NCBI GenBank assembly: GCA_018242525.1
Contig: JAFEBS010000010.1
Location: forward strand, 200,155-264,154
DNA: 64,000 nt
From: Planctomycetota bacterium
GTDB lineage: Bacteria > Planctomycetota > Planctomycetia > Planctomycetales > Planctomycetaceae
Direction of reading: 5' to 3'
Shown here: in pieces, positions 9,101 to 16,833 of the stretch
How positions within the stretch are numbered: the first letter of the stretch is position 1
Layout: the number at the start of each line of letters is the position of its first letter
Translations under genes and position numbers: made by a program
The notes under the pieces: model-generated
The model's input: only the letters and a program-made list of their open reading frames with translations
The model's database searches: none
What the model was told of the DNA's origin: nothing

Positions 9101-10852
9101 TCGCTGGTCAAATCGCTGGCGGCACGCCCGTCTCCGTTTCGGCGGTTTCTGCAGCCATTCGTCGCACCCACGCCCGTCCTGCCACCGATGGCATACCGTG
9201 CCGAGACGCGGGCCACGTTTGACGGCCAACCTGGTTTGAATCCCGGCCGCTATGAATACCGGTTCGGTGACCCGTTCGGGAAGCAACTGGCGGCGGTCGT
9301 TGATGACCGCCGGATTTTTGTCAGCAATCGCCTGCAGGTGAATGCGTACTCCCTGCCCACAGGACAGCAGTTGTGGGCTCAGGCGCTGGGAAGTGAGCAG
9401 GGTGAAGCCCACGCGATGCCATTTACGCCGATGCCGCCACTGGTGGCCGGTGACCGGTTGTACGTTCGTCGCCTGGGAAAAGGTGGCACGGAACTGGCCT
9501 GCTTGAACGCCGATAACGGGCAAGTCCTGTGGACACAGCGTCCCAACCTGCACGTCCTGTCCGACCCGATCTTCTGGAATGGCAGTTTGTTTGCGCTGAC
9601 ACTGGCGCGGGTCGATGAAGATCAGGTCCAGGTCGAAGGCACCCGGTTCGATTTTGAATCCGGGGCCCCCACGTCCTCGCAGCCGCTTTTCCGCCTGCGC
9701 GACGGTGCCGACCGATCGTATGCAACACAACTGACCATTTCCGGTCGCCTGGCGGTCTGTTCGCTGAGTGGAATCTCAGCCTGTTTTGATGGCTCGGGCG
9801 AAATTCACTGGCTGCGGAGGCACCTGTGGCTGCCGAAGGGCGTGGATGAATTGTCCGAGGACTTCCGGGTTGCCGCGCCTATGATTCACGACAATTGCGT
9901 CGTCGTCTCGGTGCCCGGTGTCCGGGCCGTCAGTTGCATGGACCTGGAAACCGGAAGGCAACTGTGGAGTCACTCGATCCTCGATTTGCGGGGAGTCATC
10001 GGAGTTCACGGTTCACGAGTGCTCCTGGATACTGTCGGCGGTCTGATGGCCCTGGCCCTGGATGACGGACATGTTGCCTGGACTCATCCGCTGGAAGCGC
10101 GTCTGGAAGCGTTCCAGGCGGACGATCGGATGATCGTGGCGTCCCAACGAGTGACTGTCGCTCCGAATAAGACTCGACCCTGTCTGGTCTGGCTGGACCT
10201 CGACGCCGGCCGCGCCATCGCCGAATCCCAGATCGACGGCGTGGAGCGGCAGGAGGTCCAATTGGGGCCGGTTATGTCGGCGGGTGGCAAGTGGTGGTCG
10301 CTGGCGGGGCAGGGATTCAAAGAGGCCAAACGCGACTTGTATGAACTGACTTCATCGTCCCCATTGGTCCCGGGGGCACTCGCGAATCACGAATTGGGCG
10401 GCTGGCAGGCGGACCTGCCACTGCCGCAATTGATCGATCTGGCGCTGGTTCTGCCCGGTTGGTGCCCCGAGGCGAATTACGGACCACGAATCCAGATGAC
10501 GGCGGGTGACGTTCGCGGCGAAACCCATGTGATTTCCGCGAAAGTCGATGTGGCCCACGAGGTGCGGCTATTGCAGATGGTGGATGTCCCTGTCGGCCGC
10601 AGGACGTCATTGCGGCTTCGATTTGGAAATGCCCCCAATCAAAAGTGGGTATTGACAGTTCGGGCGGACAATCAACAACTGCTGGAGCAACTCGTGGGAG
10701 ATCCACCAGGCAATAACGGATGGCACGACGCAGCCGTCGACCTGACGCCGTTTGCGGGGAAGCGGATTCCAGTCCAATTGATCCAGTCGCCACCACCGAA
10801 AGAGCAACACTCCGAAGCATTCTGGAAGCGAGCAGATGTTGTCGTCGAGTGA
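6137..10852 (+). CDS. Giant DUF1583 / PQQ-propeller membrane protein with anti-sigma-like N-terminus
   Basis: A 1571-residue protein. Residues 1-80 are cytoplasmic and helical ('LRQALIEHLKLESQLSGAF'), in the style of planctomycete anti-sigma partners. A single membrane segment lies at about 86-104. After it come a linker and a concanavalin/LamG-like region (about 230-590) of the DUF1583 kind, then an alpha-helical TPR-like stretch (about 600-960). A C-terminal PQQ-type beta-propeller follows (about 1030-1420) with repeated 'G..LW' blades such as 'TGQQLWAQAL', 'NGQVLWTQRP' and 'TGRQLWSHS'. The family is known mainly from planctomycetes and its function is unknown. Placed directly behind an ECF sigma gene, it is plausibly an extracytoplasmic sensor that holds the sigma factor (inference). 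Confidence 0.82.
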   Translation: MTDQELIQLLQEKPPGEFTVDEFEALRARWTQSPELRQALIEHLKLESQLSGAFGQIDLDIDKILKRADDERRQSPAKPSSQWRWSVGLSLLLVCGLSAIFWIGRHPQQPDVVIGPERPKGDSGVEANRTVELASSDEPVDALTAIAASRLDSSTANTGVGAEPGVPIDSAADEPWSKTLARDIAPWPANSPKLTRDFKGSGHDELPEVEARRWFSQVEGHPFNLAQDTYGHPPNQRRAARFNGFARLRSPWPDDALLRLTPFEVTDLTIYLWRGPSGVAVRFYSRREPFTWAAFEVVRENSSPKPIRWGLLTTDNGGYVRAGMGTFDLRYQDGGITLARGGIPLLTAPLADRPDEVYVEGAFRLRGISIHRSAPLMSVPENPYPLLAGGPAAELPWVVSVETPAELIPNADGTATFRVDSQDKLGTMVVPLAQRGLYEVIARVDEADPGTGIFLGDLDGRPLHRVGFYKDAASGRTTIGVLRPGEVRDQASFDFNAFPPPYHTRTQWIKIIAGLGTVQVMISGDGRNWGHLTEDPARDLPGAVGSIGLFGLPGSGPRTMKLARLEVRPLTGLTRLADADLVALVPQYSPDEWKDIARWSHRTMDAMPAGVDTTRWINTCAATALTQGPSREFAVALLRRLMTVAIQSEIPVAQKLLILDEACLLADTWDEASARVIADHYNVIGEQLAMSGDPYPLTIIRPALVRSAMWSISKLRFAWERQASNELLATLYRSDWAAAWQQSHTTNFWNAGPHPDWVAAERADLLAKQARWTRAIAVENAPQLDDGQSGVVIAAWRHPLALQWNKEAYNVRSELQSALAGATYEDACRIVMSINVSDGPGLLPDMDDRQLFVSLPTAVAAAMQIHPEFARLMAEKFGPLGVIRVRQAIQSGDVRGVQSATLQFYGTEAAAEAHQWLGDLDLSAGRFPSAEEHFLLGLAHCLPRQRDGLQSRLQLALALNGKPLSSTTQPPMSSIELSGASISAGDLESLVKSLAARPSPFRRFLQPFVAPTPVLPPMAYRAETRATFDGQPGLNPGRYEYRFGDPFGKQLAAVVDDRRIFVSNRLQVNAYSLPTGQQLWAQALGSEQGEAHAMPFTPMPPLVAGDRLYVRRLGKGGTELACLNADNGQVLWTQRPNLHVLSDPIFWNGSLFALTLARVDEDQVQVEGTRFDFESGAPTSSQPLFRLRDGADRSYATQLTISGRLAVCSLSGISACFDGSGEIHWLRRHLWLPKGVDELSEDFRVAAPMIHDNCVVVSVPGVRAVSCMDLETGRQLWSHSILDLRGVIGVHGSRVLLDTVGGLMALALDDGHVAWTHPLEARLEAFQADDRMIVASQRVTVAPNKTRPCLVWLDLDAGRAIAESQIDGVERQEVQLGPVMSAGGKWWSLAGQGFKEAKRDLYELTSSSPLVPGALANHELGGWQADLPLPQLIDLALVLPGWCPEANYGPRIQMTAGDVRGETHVISAKVDVAHEVRLLQMVDVPVGRRTSLRLRFGNAPNQKWVLTVRADNQQLLEQLVGDPPGNNGWHDAAVDLTPFAGKRIPVQLIQSPPPKEQHSEAFWKRADVVVE

Positions 10853-11204
10853 CTGCGCAGACAAATCTGCCGCGGCCAACGGTACAAGTTCCGTTGTACG
10901 GCCAATCCATCAGCAGCCGTTCGATGATGACCTTCCGTTCTGCCGCCTGATACGCTCGATAACAACCACTTTCAACTCGCCGTGGCGATTGAAGAACGAT
11001 GTCGGTCGGAGCCACGTTGGCAACGGCAGGAAATGAGGCTGTATCGGCAATTCGGTAATCGGCTTCGATCGCGCGGGCGAGATACTCGGCAGCCTTGGCA
11101 ACCGTCGCCGACCATTGCCAAAAGTTGCGCCTGAAAGTCGCCAACTTGAGATCGCAGCCTGTATGCATTTCATCTACTTCGCCGCCGAGCCGGGAAGAAT
11201 TCAT
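10317..11204 (-). CDS. Uncertain hypothetical protein coupled to the kinase gene
   Basis: The ATG at 11204 overlaps the kinase stop as ATGA, a classic translational-coupling arrangement. The first ~115 residues ('AAEYLARAIEADYRIADTAS', 'CYRAYQAAERKVIIERLL') look like real helical protein. Beyond about 10853 the frame continues antisense to the 3' end of the DUF1583 gene for more than 500 bases, where it has a shadow-like, Arg/Pro/Ser-rich composition. Either a short gene has lost its own stop by truncation, or only the kinase-proximal part is real. I recognise no family. Confidence 0.35.
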   Translation of the reverse strand: MNSSRLGGEVDEMHTGCDLKLATFRRNFWQWSATVAKAAEYLARAIEADYRIADTASFPAVANVAPTDIVLQSPRRVESGCYRAYQAAERKVIIERLLMDWPYNGTCTVGRGRFVCAVTRRQHLLASRMLRSVALSVVATGSIGLESASPQTASGRRLRRAIRYCLVDLPRVAPAVVDCPPELSIPTFDWGHFQIEAAMTSCGRQGHPPSAIAAPRGPHRLSRKSHGFRRERHPPSSGFVVRNSPRGTNRAEPAPDRSIAAVAGPPASRPIRDSRVPPGPMGTMKSVHTSRVWPL

Positions 11205-13966
11205 TGCTTCCCCGAAGGCCGCTCACTTCCACTACGAATCGCCGTAATCGAATCCTGCCAGAGCTTGGCTTCCTGAAGTTTGTTTGAAGCTGCAAACTCC
11301 CGGAGAGACTCATAGCGTTGCAGTGGATCGCTGCCTGCCAACCACCACACCTTGCGTTCACACTCTGGACAGAATGCGAGTGGACTACGATCCAGTTCCG
11401 CCACGCTGATTGTTCGATTCATACAACAACCATATCCGGCATAGTCTCGAATGCCGTAATTCCGGCCGACCAGGAAGACAGCCACCTTGATCGCTCGATG
11501 GAGCGATAGCGACTCTGCGTCCGGAACGGACCCCGCTTTAAATCGATTGACAGACATGATTGCGCTCTGCAGTTTGATATCATTCACACCAAATGCGAAA
11601 TCCAGTTTGCCCGACCAAATATCCATTTCGGTGATGATCAATCTGAAGGCCTTTGAAGGTTGGTCCTCGCTGGGTATGAGGGGCATTGTGTCATCAGGCA
11701 GTTGCTGTGAAAGCCCAGCATGCAACGCAGGATTCGTTTGTGCCGGCAGAACTGCGTGTATCACTTCTTCGGCGTTCCACTGTTCGCGTCCAAAATGTTC
11801 ACGCCGCGCACTCTCGGGCAGCGTCAACTGCTCCTTGGCCGGCACGATCTGGACTCGGATGCCGTAAAAGCGCCGCAGAAACTCAGCGATTTTCGGAATC
11901 GTATCCGGATTTCTGATTGGTCCGGCGCTTTGTAGATCGATCCGAGATTCGGGAGCGAATCGAGTTCGCTGTGTTTGAAGGAAAGCCGCAAATGTCTGCA
12001 AGGATGCATCCGTATCCGCCACGGGTCTTTGTTTGTGAAGCGGCTCAATTCGTTTGTTTGCGATTAGCCACAACGTCTGCTTGTCCTGTACCAGGCGACG
12101 CAACCCTTCCTCAAGTCCAAGCAATTCGATTTGTCTGGCAATTTCGCGCTCGAGTTGTAACCTGGCGTCTACGGCATCCTTTTGGAGCGTTTCCGCTTTC
12201 TCCCGAGCATTCACGGCATTCTTACGCTCGGAATTGGCGGTTTCGCGTTCCGCGTTGATCCATAGGACGGCAATGCAGGCGACCAGTGTCGCCATGCATG
12301 CTGAAATACTGAAGTGCCGAAGACGGCGAATTCGAAATTGCCGGGATGATCGTTCGGATGCGGCAGACTCGATCTTGGCACGCAGAGGCGCATCGTCGGA
12401 GGCTGGCGCAAGCGAGTCAGATTCTGCATTCTTTGCAACATCGCTCGATGTACAAAGCATCGACAGCGCGAGATCGTAATCACCGCGGTGAAATGCTGAC
12501 TCGGCATAGGCGCGACGAGTTTCCCGGAGTCCTTCCGAAGCGCGATGGTTGTTCGGCCACTGACGCAGTGCCTGTTCGAATCCAACCAGTGCGCGGTTGA
12601 AGTGATAATAGTCATTGGTCTTTCTTGCTTCATCAAGATCCGTGGTGGCGGTTGATGCAAGATCGATACTCTCCTTGTGTACTTGAAACTCAAGTACCGC
12701 CGTCTTGAGATCCTTCGCAGTTTGAAAACGGTCCCCTTGCTCCAGTGCCATGGCTTTCGCACAGATGGCGTCGAGTTCATCCGGCACCGTCCCATCCAAA
12801 TCTTTCACTCGCGGACTCTCACCTGTTGCGATCCTTTCCAATAACCGATTGATGGGCTCATCGGCGGCTTGTCGACGATGCGGAGCCTGGCCCGTCAAAA
12901 TCTCGTAAAGAATGGCCCCCAAACCATAGACATCGGTCGTTTGATCCATGAGTTCGATCTGCCCTGCAGCCTGTTCGGGAGCCATGTAGGGCGGGCTTCC
13001 CATGACAGCACCGGCACGTGTCGCGTCAGTCTGGGCGTCACTGGTAATTCGTACAGATTCGAAATCGTCGTGCTTGCGTCCAAGCTTTCGAGCCAACCCC
13101 CAATCCAGAACAATTGCTTCACCAAAGTCGCCCAGAACAATGTTTTGTGGTTTCAGGTCGCGGTGAATGACGCCACGTGAATGTGCATAGGCCAGGGCAT
13201 CACAAACATTCAGGAAAGCACTCATCAACCGCTGCATGGACAAGGCAGTCGCCGCCAACCGACAATCGCGCTCGTCGCCAGCATTGGCTTGCGTCGTGAC
13301 CACATGCAGTTCGGCATGATGCCTGTGAATCGCATTCGCAAGAGTTTCCCCCTTGACGAGTTTCATCGTATAGAATGGCCTTCCACCTCGATTCACTTCG
13401 TACACCGGCACGATGTTCGGATGTTGAAGTTGCCCCGTGATTTGAGCTTCCTTGATCAGCATCCGGATCGAAAGTCCGGACGCCGTGTCTGGGCGGATCT
13501 CCTTCAAAGCGACGTCACGAACCAAATCGTTGTCTCGAGCCAACCAGACCTTTCCCAGTCCGCCCTTACCGACTTCATTGACCCACGTGTATCGGGTGAG
13601 CGTCCTGTCGGCATCCGCAGGGGACTCTCCAAGAGTCTCAAAGGGATCAGATTCAGCCGACGGCCAGGAACTGAGAGATTCGTTGATGCCAGAATCGTCC
13701 AGTTGCTTAAGGACATCAAACACGTCGCCACGAGTGATCGCGTTCAATGTCACTCGAGTATCATACTGATGCTTCGCCAGCTTACGCTCGACCTGCTTGT
13801 CCAGGAAGAGCCGATCTTCCTGACTGATCCATCCTCGCTGGACCAACATGTCGCCCAGCAACTGTGACTTGTCAGCCACCCAGGCTCGACACGCTGCCAT
13901 GAGCTGAAGCAGATCGAGCAGGTCGCTCTCGAACGCGAGGACGACAAACAGTAATTGCTTCTCCAT
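11201..13966 (-). CDS. Transmembrane Ser/Thr kinase fused to a degenerate archaemetzincin-like domain
   Basis: Residues are numbered from the ATG at 13966, which has GGAGAAGG upstream; an in-frame TTG at 14008 is a weaker start. An N-terminal helical domain typical of planctomycete kinases (1-75) precedes the kinase: glycine loop GKGGLGKVW (~133-141), VALK lysine K155, HRDLKPQN with H268 and D270, DWG replacing DFG (288-290), and an APE motif in 'PPYMAPEQA'. A TPR-like stretch (~446-506), a membrane helix (~554-571) and a coiled coil follow. The outer C-terminal region (~676-876) matches archaemetzincin layout: 'FRLIITEMDIWSGKLDFAFG', 'AIMSVNRF', then R-x-x-K. The HExxHxxGxxH position reads FLVGRNYGIRD (831-841), followed by CC (847-848) and CPEC (866-869). 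The protease is therefore predicted dead; the kinase looks active. Confidence 0.85.
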   Translation of the reverse strand: MEKQLLFVVLAFESDLLDLLQLMAACRAWVADKSQLLGDMLVQRGWISQEDRLFLDKQVERKLAKHQYDTRVTLNAITRGDVFDVLKQLDDSGINESLSSWPSAESDPFETLGESPADADRTLTRYTWVNEVGKGGLGKVWLARDNDLVRDVALKEIRPDTASGLSIRMLIKEAQITGQLQHPNIVPVYEVNRGGRPFYTMKLVKGETLANAIHRHHAELHVVTTQANAGDERDCRLAATALSMQRLMSAFLNVCDALAYAHSRGVIHRDLKPQNIVLGDFGEAIVLDWGLARKLGRKHDDFESVRITSDAQTDATRAGAVMGSPPYMAPEQAAGQIELMDQTTDVYGLGAILYEILTGQAPHRRQAADEPINRLLERIATGESPRVKDLDGTVPDELDAICAKAMALEQGDRFQTAKDLKTAVLEFQVHKESIDLASTATTDLDEARKTNDYYHFNRALVGFEQALRQWPNNHRASEGLRETRRAYAESAFHRGDYDLALSMLCTSSDVAKNAESDSLAPASDDAPLRAKIESAASERSSRQFRIRRLRHFSISACMATLVACIAVLWINAERETANSERKNAVNAREKAETLQKDAVDARLQLEREIARQIELLGLEEGLRRLVQDKQTLWLIANKRIEPLHKQRPVADTDASLQTFAAFLQTQRTRFAPESRIDLQSAGPIRNPDTIPKIAEFLRRFYGIRVQIVPAKEQLTLPESARREHFGREQWNAEEVIHAVLPAQTNPALHAGLSQQLPDDTMPLIPSEDQPSKAFRLIITEMDIWSGKLDFAFGVNDIKLQSAIMSVNRFKAGSVPDAESLSLHRAIKVAVFLVGRNYGIRDYAGYGCCMNRTISVAELDRSPLAFCPECERKVWWLAGSDPLQRYESLREFAASNKLQEAKLWQDSITAIRSGSERPSGKQ

Positions 13967-14562
13967 CGCGGCCTTCTCCAAACAACTTGGATTAGATTGT
14001 GGGAGCAACAGTTGCTAAGACGCGGGGAATCGATCCATTGGCGAGCAGAGCTTACAATTCAGAAGTTTGAATTGCCAATCTGCCCGGCACGCGACAGCAG
14101 TCGTCTTATCTTCTGATCGGCCAGTCATTTCGACACCATCAAGGTGACTTGGAAACTCGTCCCGAACGAACCAGTAGGTCGGGCAATCCTGCCCGACGAA
14201 ACAGCGAGAAGACCGGCGTTGACATGAATAACAGTGGCGATAAATACGAAGAAAAGGCGAAGGCAAGACGGGCAGGATTGCCCGTCCTACTTCGGTGACC
14301 CCGCGAATACGAGTTCTGCTCGTGGATTCGACCCGATCCGCCGTCAACGAGTCCGGGGCCTGACGGAATCCGGTTCACCGTGGTTGTGATGCGGGGTGTT
14401 GCCGTCCCTGCGATTGCGGGAACGGACGGTCTGGCTTAGCATTGGATCGTAACCGGGACTTCGTAGCCCGTCAGACTTTAGCTGCACGCCAGACGTGTGG
14501 TCATCGTTCAAACGAGATCGGCAGACAGTACCTCATGGATTCGAGGAAGGATTGGCCCTGAA
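13967..14562. other. Intergenic region with REP pair and small hairpin
   Basis: Lies between the divergent kinase and squalene-hopene cyclase genes. It holds the inverted REP pair at 14174-14290 and a hairpin at 14402-14425 (CCGTCCCTGC, GATT loop, GCGGGAACGG; one mismatch and one G-T wobble). No gene or confident promoter is seen. Confidence 0.6.
14174..14290. repeat. Inverted pair of REP-like elements
   Basis: The left unit 14174-14200 contains GTCGGGCA-ATCC-TGCCCGAC, a perfect 8-bp palindrome. The right unit 14270-14290 is its inverse, GGGCAGGATTGCCCGTCCTAC. The ~70 bases between them are unremarkable. This is a BIME-like arrangement, different in sequence from the REP pair at 1203-1597. 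Confidence 0.65.
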
Positions 14563-16692
14563 ATGAGTTCGGGTGATTTGGAATCTTCGACAAGTGGAAA
14601 TCGTTCAACGGCGTCGCCGACAATTCCGTTCATTGATGTCGCGTCAATCGCGACACGATTGGCACCCGGAATCGCACGGACGCGCGATCACCTGTTGAGC
14701 CTGCAGCATTCCGACGGGCATTGGTGCGCGGAATTGCAGGGCGATACGATCCTGGAATCCGAATACATTCTGTTGCTGGCATTCCTGGGCCAGGGCCAGT
14801 CGGAAAAAGCGAAGGAATGTGCCGCGTACATGCTCGACCAGCAGTGCGAGCATGGTGGCTGGGCCATGTTCCCCGGCGGGCCGATTGAAATCAGCGGTTC
14901 GGTCAAGGCTTACCTGGCCCTGAAGATTACCGGTCATGACCCGCAAGCCGCGTACATGGTCCGGGCGCGGCAGGCGATTGTCCGGGCGGGCGGAGTCGAG
15001 CAGGTTAACAGCTTCACCCGGTATTACCTGGCCATGCTGGGGCTGATCCCCTATGACTTGTGCCCCGCAGTGCCTCCCGAAATGATCCTGTTGCCGCAAT
15101 GGGCTCCGTTCAACATTTACGAAATGTCGGCCTGGTCGCGCACAATTGTTGTCCCGTTGAGCCTGCTCTGGGCGTGCCAGCCCAAGACGACTCTGCCGCC
15201 CGAGCACCAGATTGATGAACTGTATGCCAGCCCCGCTCGCACACTGCCACGAACGATTGGCGGAGTGAATCACGAAGGATCCAGCGGCTGGTTGAACTGG
15301 AGCAAGTTCTTTCAGCAGGTCGACCGTGCGATCAAGCTGGGGGAAGGTTTGAGAATCAAACCACTCCGCAAACGCGCCATCAAGTTGTGCGAAGAGTGGA
15401 TTCTGCAGCGGCTGAACATGAGCGACGGCCTGGGAGCGATCTTTCCGCCGATTGTCTGGACAATCATCGGACTGCGCTGCCTGGGGTACAAGGACGATTC
15501 GGAAGTCATCCGCCAGCAACTGGCGGAACTGGACAAATTGTGCATCCGCGAAGAAAACAAGGTCCGGCTGCAGCCCTGTTTTTCACCGGTCTGGGACACG
15601 ATCATTTCCATGATCGCCCTGCGGGACGCGGGAGTGTCGCGGCACGATCCCGCCATTCGGAAGGCGATCGACTGGGTCTTGTCCAAGGAAGTGAAGCATC
15701 CGGGCGACTGGTCACTGTCGCATCCCCTGGTGGAACCCGGCGGCTGGTACTTTGAATACAACAACGAATTCTATCCGGATATCGACGACACCTGCATGAC
15801 GCTGATCGCGTTGGGAAAGTGCCTGCCGGAAGGGGCGGGGCGCGATTGGACGATGGAAGTGTTCGACGAACCCAAATCAGGCGGCAATGTTCCGCAGAAT
15901 TCGGCGGCACCGGTCGTCTTCAGCGGTCGGTCGGCAACGGCCGAAATTGCGATCGCTGAGTTGGAAGCGGCGGCACCGATGGTCAACGCGATCCGGCGCG
16001 GCGTCCGCTGGCTGAAATCGATGCAAAGTCGAGACGGCGGCTGGGGGGCGTTCGATGCGGACAACACACGCGAAGTGCTGACCAAGGTTCCGTTCGCCGA
16101 CCACAACGCGATGATCGACCCGAGCACGTCCGACATTACCGCACGCGTCCTGGAATCGTTCGCCGGGCTGGGGATCCCGGCCGACAGCGAGATTCATCGG
16201 CGGGCGATGGAGTTCATCTGGAAGGATCAACAACCGGACCATTGCTGGTACGGGCGCTGGGGCGTGAATTACCTCTACGGAACCTGGCAGGTGCTGGTCG
16301 GTTTGATCGCCAGCGGAGTGCCGGCCAGCGACCCCCGATTACTCCGGGCCGTGGACTGGCTGAAAGCCAAACAGCAACCCTGTGGCGGTTGGGGCGAGAC
16401 CGCTCGCAGTTACGACGACCCCAGCCTGCGTGGTACCGGGGTTCCCACCGCGTCGCAGACGGCGTGGGCATTGCTGGGGCTGATCGCCGCCGGAGAAACG
16501 GGATCGACCGCCGTCCAACGGGGCGTGGATTACCTGCTCAGTACACAGCAACCCGATGGAACCTGGGTCGAGACCGAATTCACAGGGACCGGTTTCCCTC
16601 GCGTCTTTTACCTGCGTTACCATTACTACAGTCTGTATTTTCCTCTGATGGCCTTGTCACGCTACGCAAATTCCCTGCAGGACACGAAATAA
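14563..16692 (+). CDS. shc: Squalene-hopene cyclase
   Basis: Cyclises squalene to hopene/hopanol at the membrane, the committed step to hopanoids. About 709 residues from the ATG at 14563, which has AGGAAGG about 12 bases upstream; a GTG at 14497 is in frame but less likely. The protonating DxDD motif is DIDD at 406-409 in 'FYPDIDDTCMTL'. Several QW repeats are visible, such as 'QDGGW'-type 'QSRDGGWGAFDADN', 'KQQPCGGWGET' and 'TQQPDGTWVE', and the N-terminal 'LQHSDGHWCAELQGD' is standard. No other hopanoid gene is adjacent. The next cassette starts 141 bases later on the same strand, so co-expression is possible but not shown. Confidence 0.95.
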   Translation: MSSGDLESSTSGNRSTASPTIPFIDVASIATRLAPGIARTRDHLLSLQHSDGHWCAELQGDTILESEYILLLAFLGQGQSEKAKECAAYMLDQQCEHGGWAMFPGGPIEISGSVKAYLALKITGHDPQAAYMVRARQAIVRAGGVEQVNSFTRYYLAMLGLIPYDLCPAVPPEMILLPQWAPFNIYEMSAWSRTIVVPLSLLWACQPKTTLPPEHQIDELYASPARTLPRTIGGVNHEGSSGWLNWSKFFQQVDRAIKLGEGLRIKPLRKRAIKLCEEWILQRLNMSDGLGAIFPPIVWTIIGLRCLGYKDDSEVIRQQLAELDKLCIREENKVRLQPCFSPVWDTIISMIALRDAGVSRHDPAIRKAIDWVLSKEVKHPGDWSLSHPLVEPGGWYFEYNNEFYPDIDDTCMTLIALGKCLPEGAGRDWTMEVFDEPKSGGNVPQNSAAPVVFSGRSATAEIAIAELEAAAPMVNAIRRGVRWLKSMQSRDGGWGAFDADNTREVLTKVPFADHNAMIDPSTSDITARVLESFAGLGIPADSEIHRRAMEFIWKDQQPDHCWYGRWGVNYLYGTWQVLVGLIASGVPASDPRLLRAVDWLKAKQQPCGGWGETARSYDDPSLRGTGVPTASQTAWALLGLIAAGETGSTAVQRGVDYLLSTQQPDGTWVETEFTGTGFPRVFYLRYHYYSLYFPLMALSRYANSLQDTK

Positions 16693-16833
16693 GCCCGTGG
16701 AAATGCTACTGTAAAACGTGGTGCACGCGGTTCGCATGCCGCCGGGAAATGGCGCAACGAGTGCAATCATCGGCACGCGGGCCAGGTGTATTGCCTTTTA
16801 CTCAATGGATTCTTGCGCGAGGGTCGTCTCGAC

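Noticed and set aside
6593..9730. Several long minus-strand frames
   Set aside because: All are antisense to the DUF1583/propeller gene and lack known domains or ribosome sites.
14174..14290. CRISPR or phage attachment site
   Set aside because: Only two inverted palindromes, no regular spacing, no cas genes or integrase.
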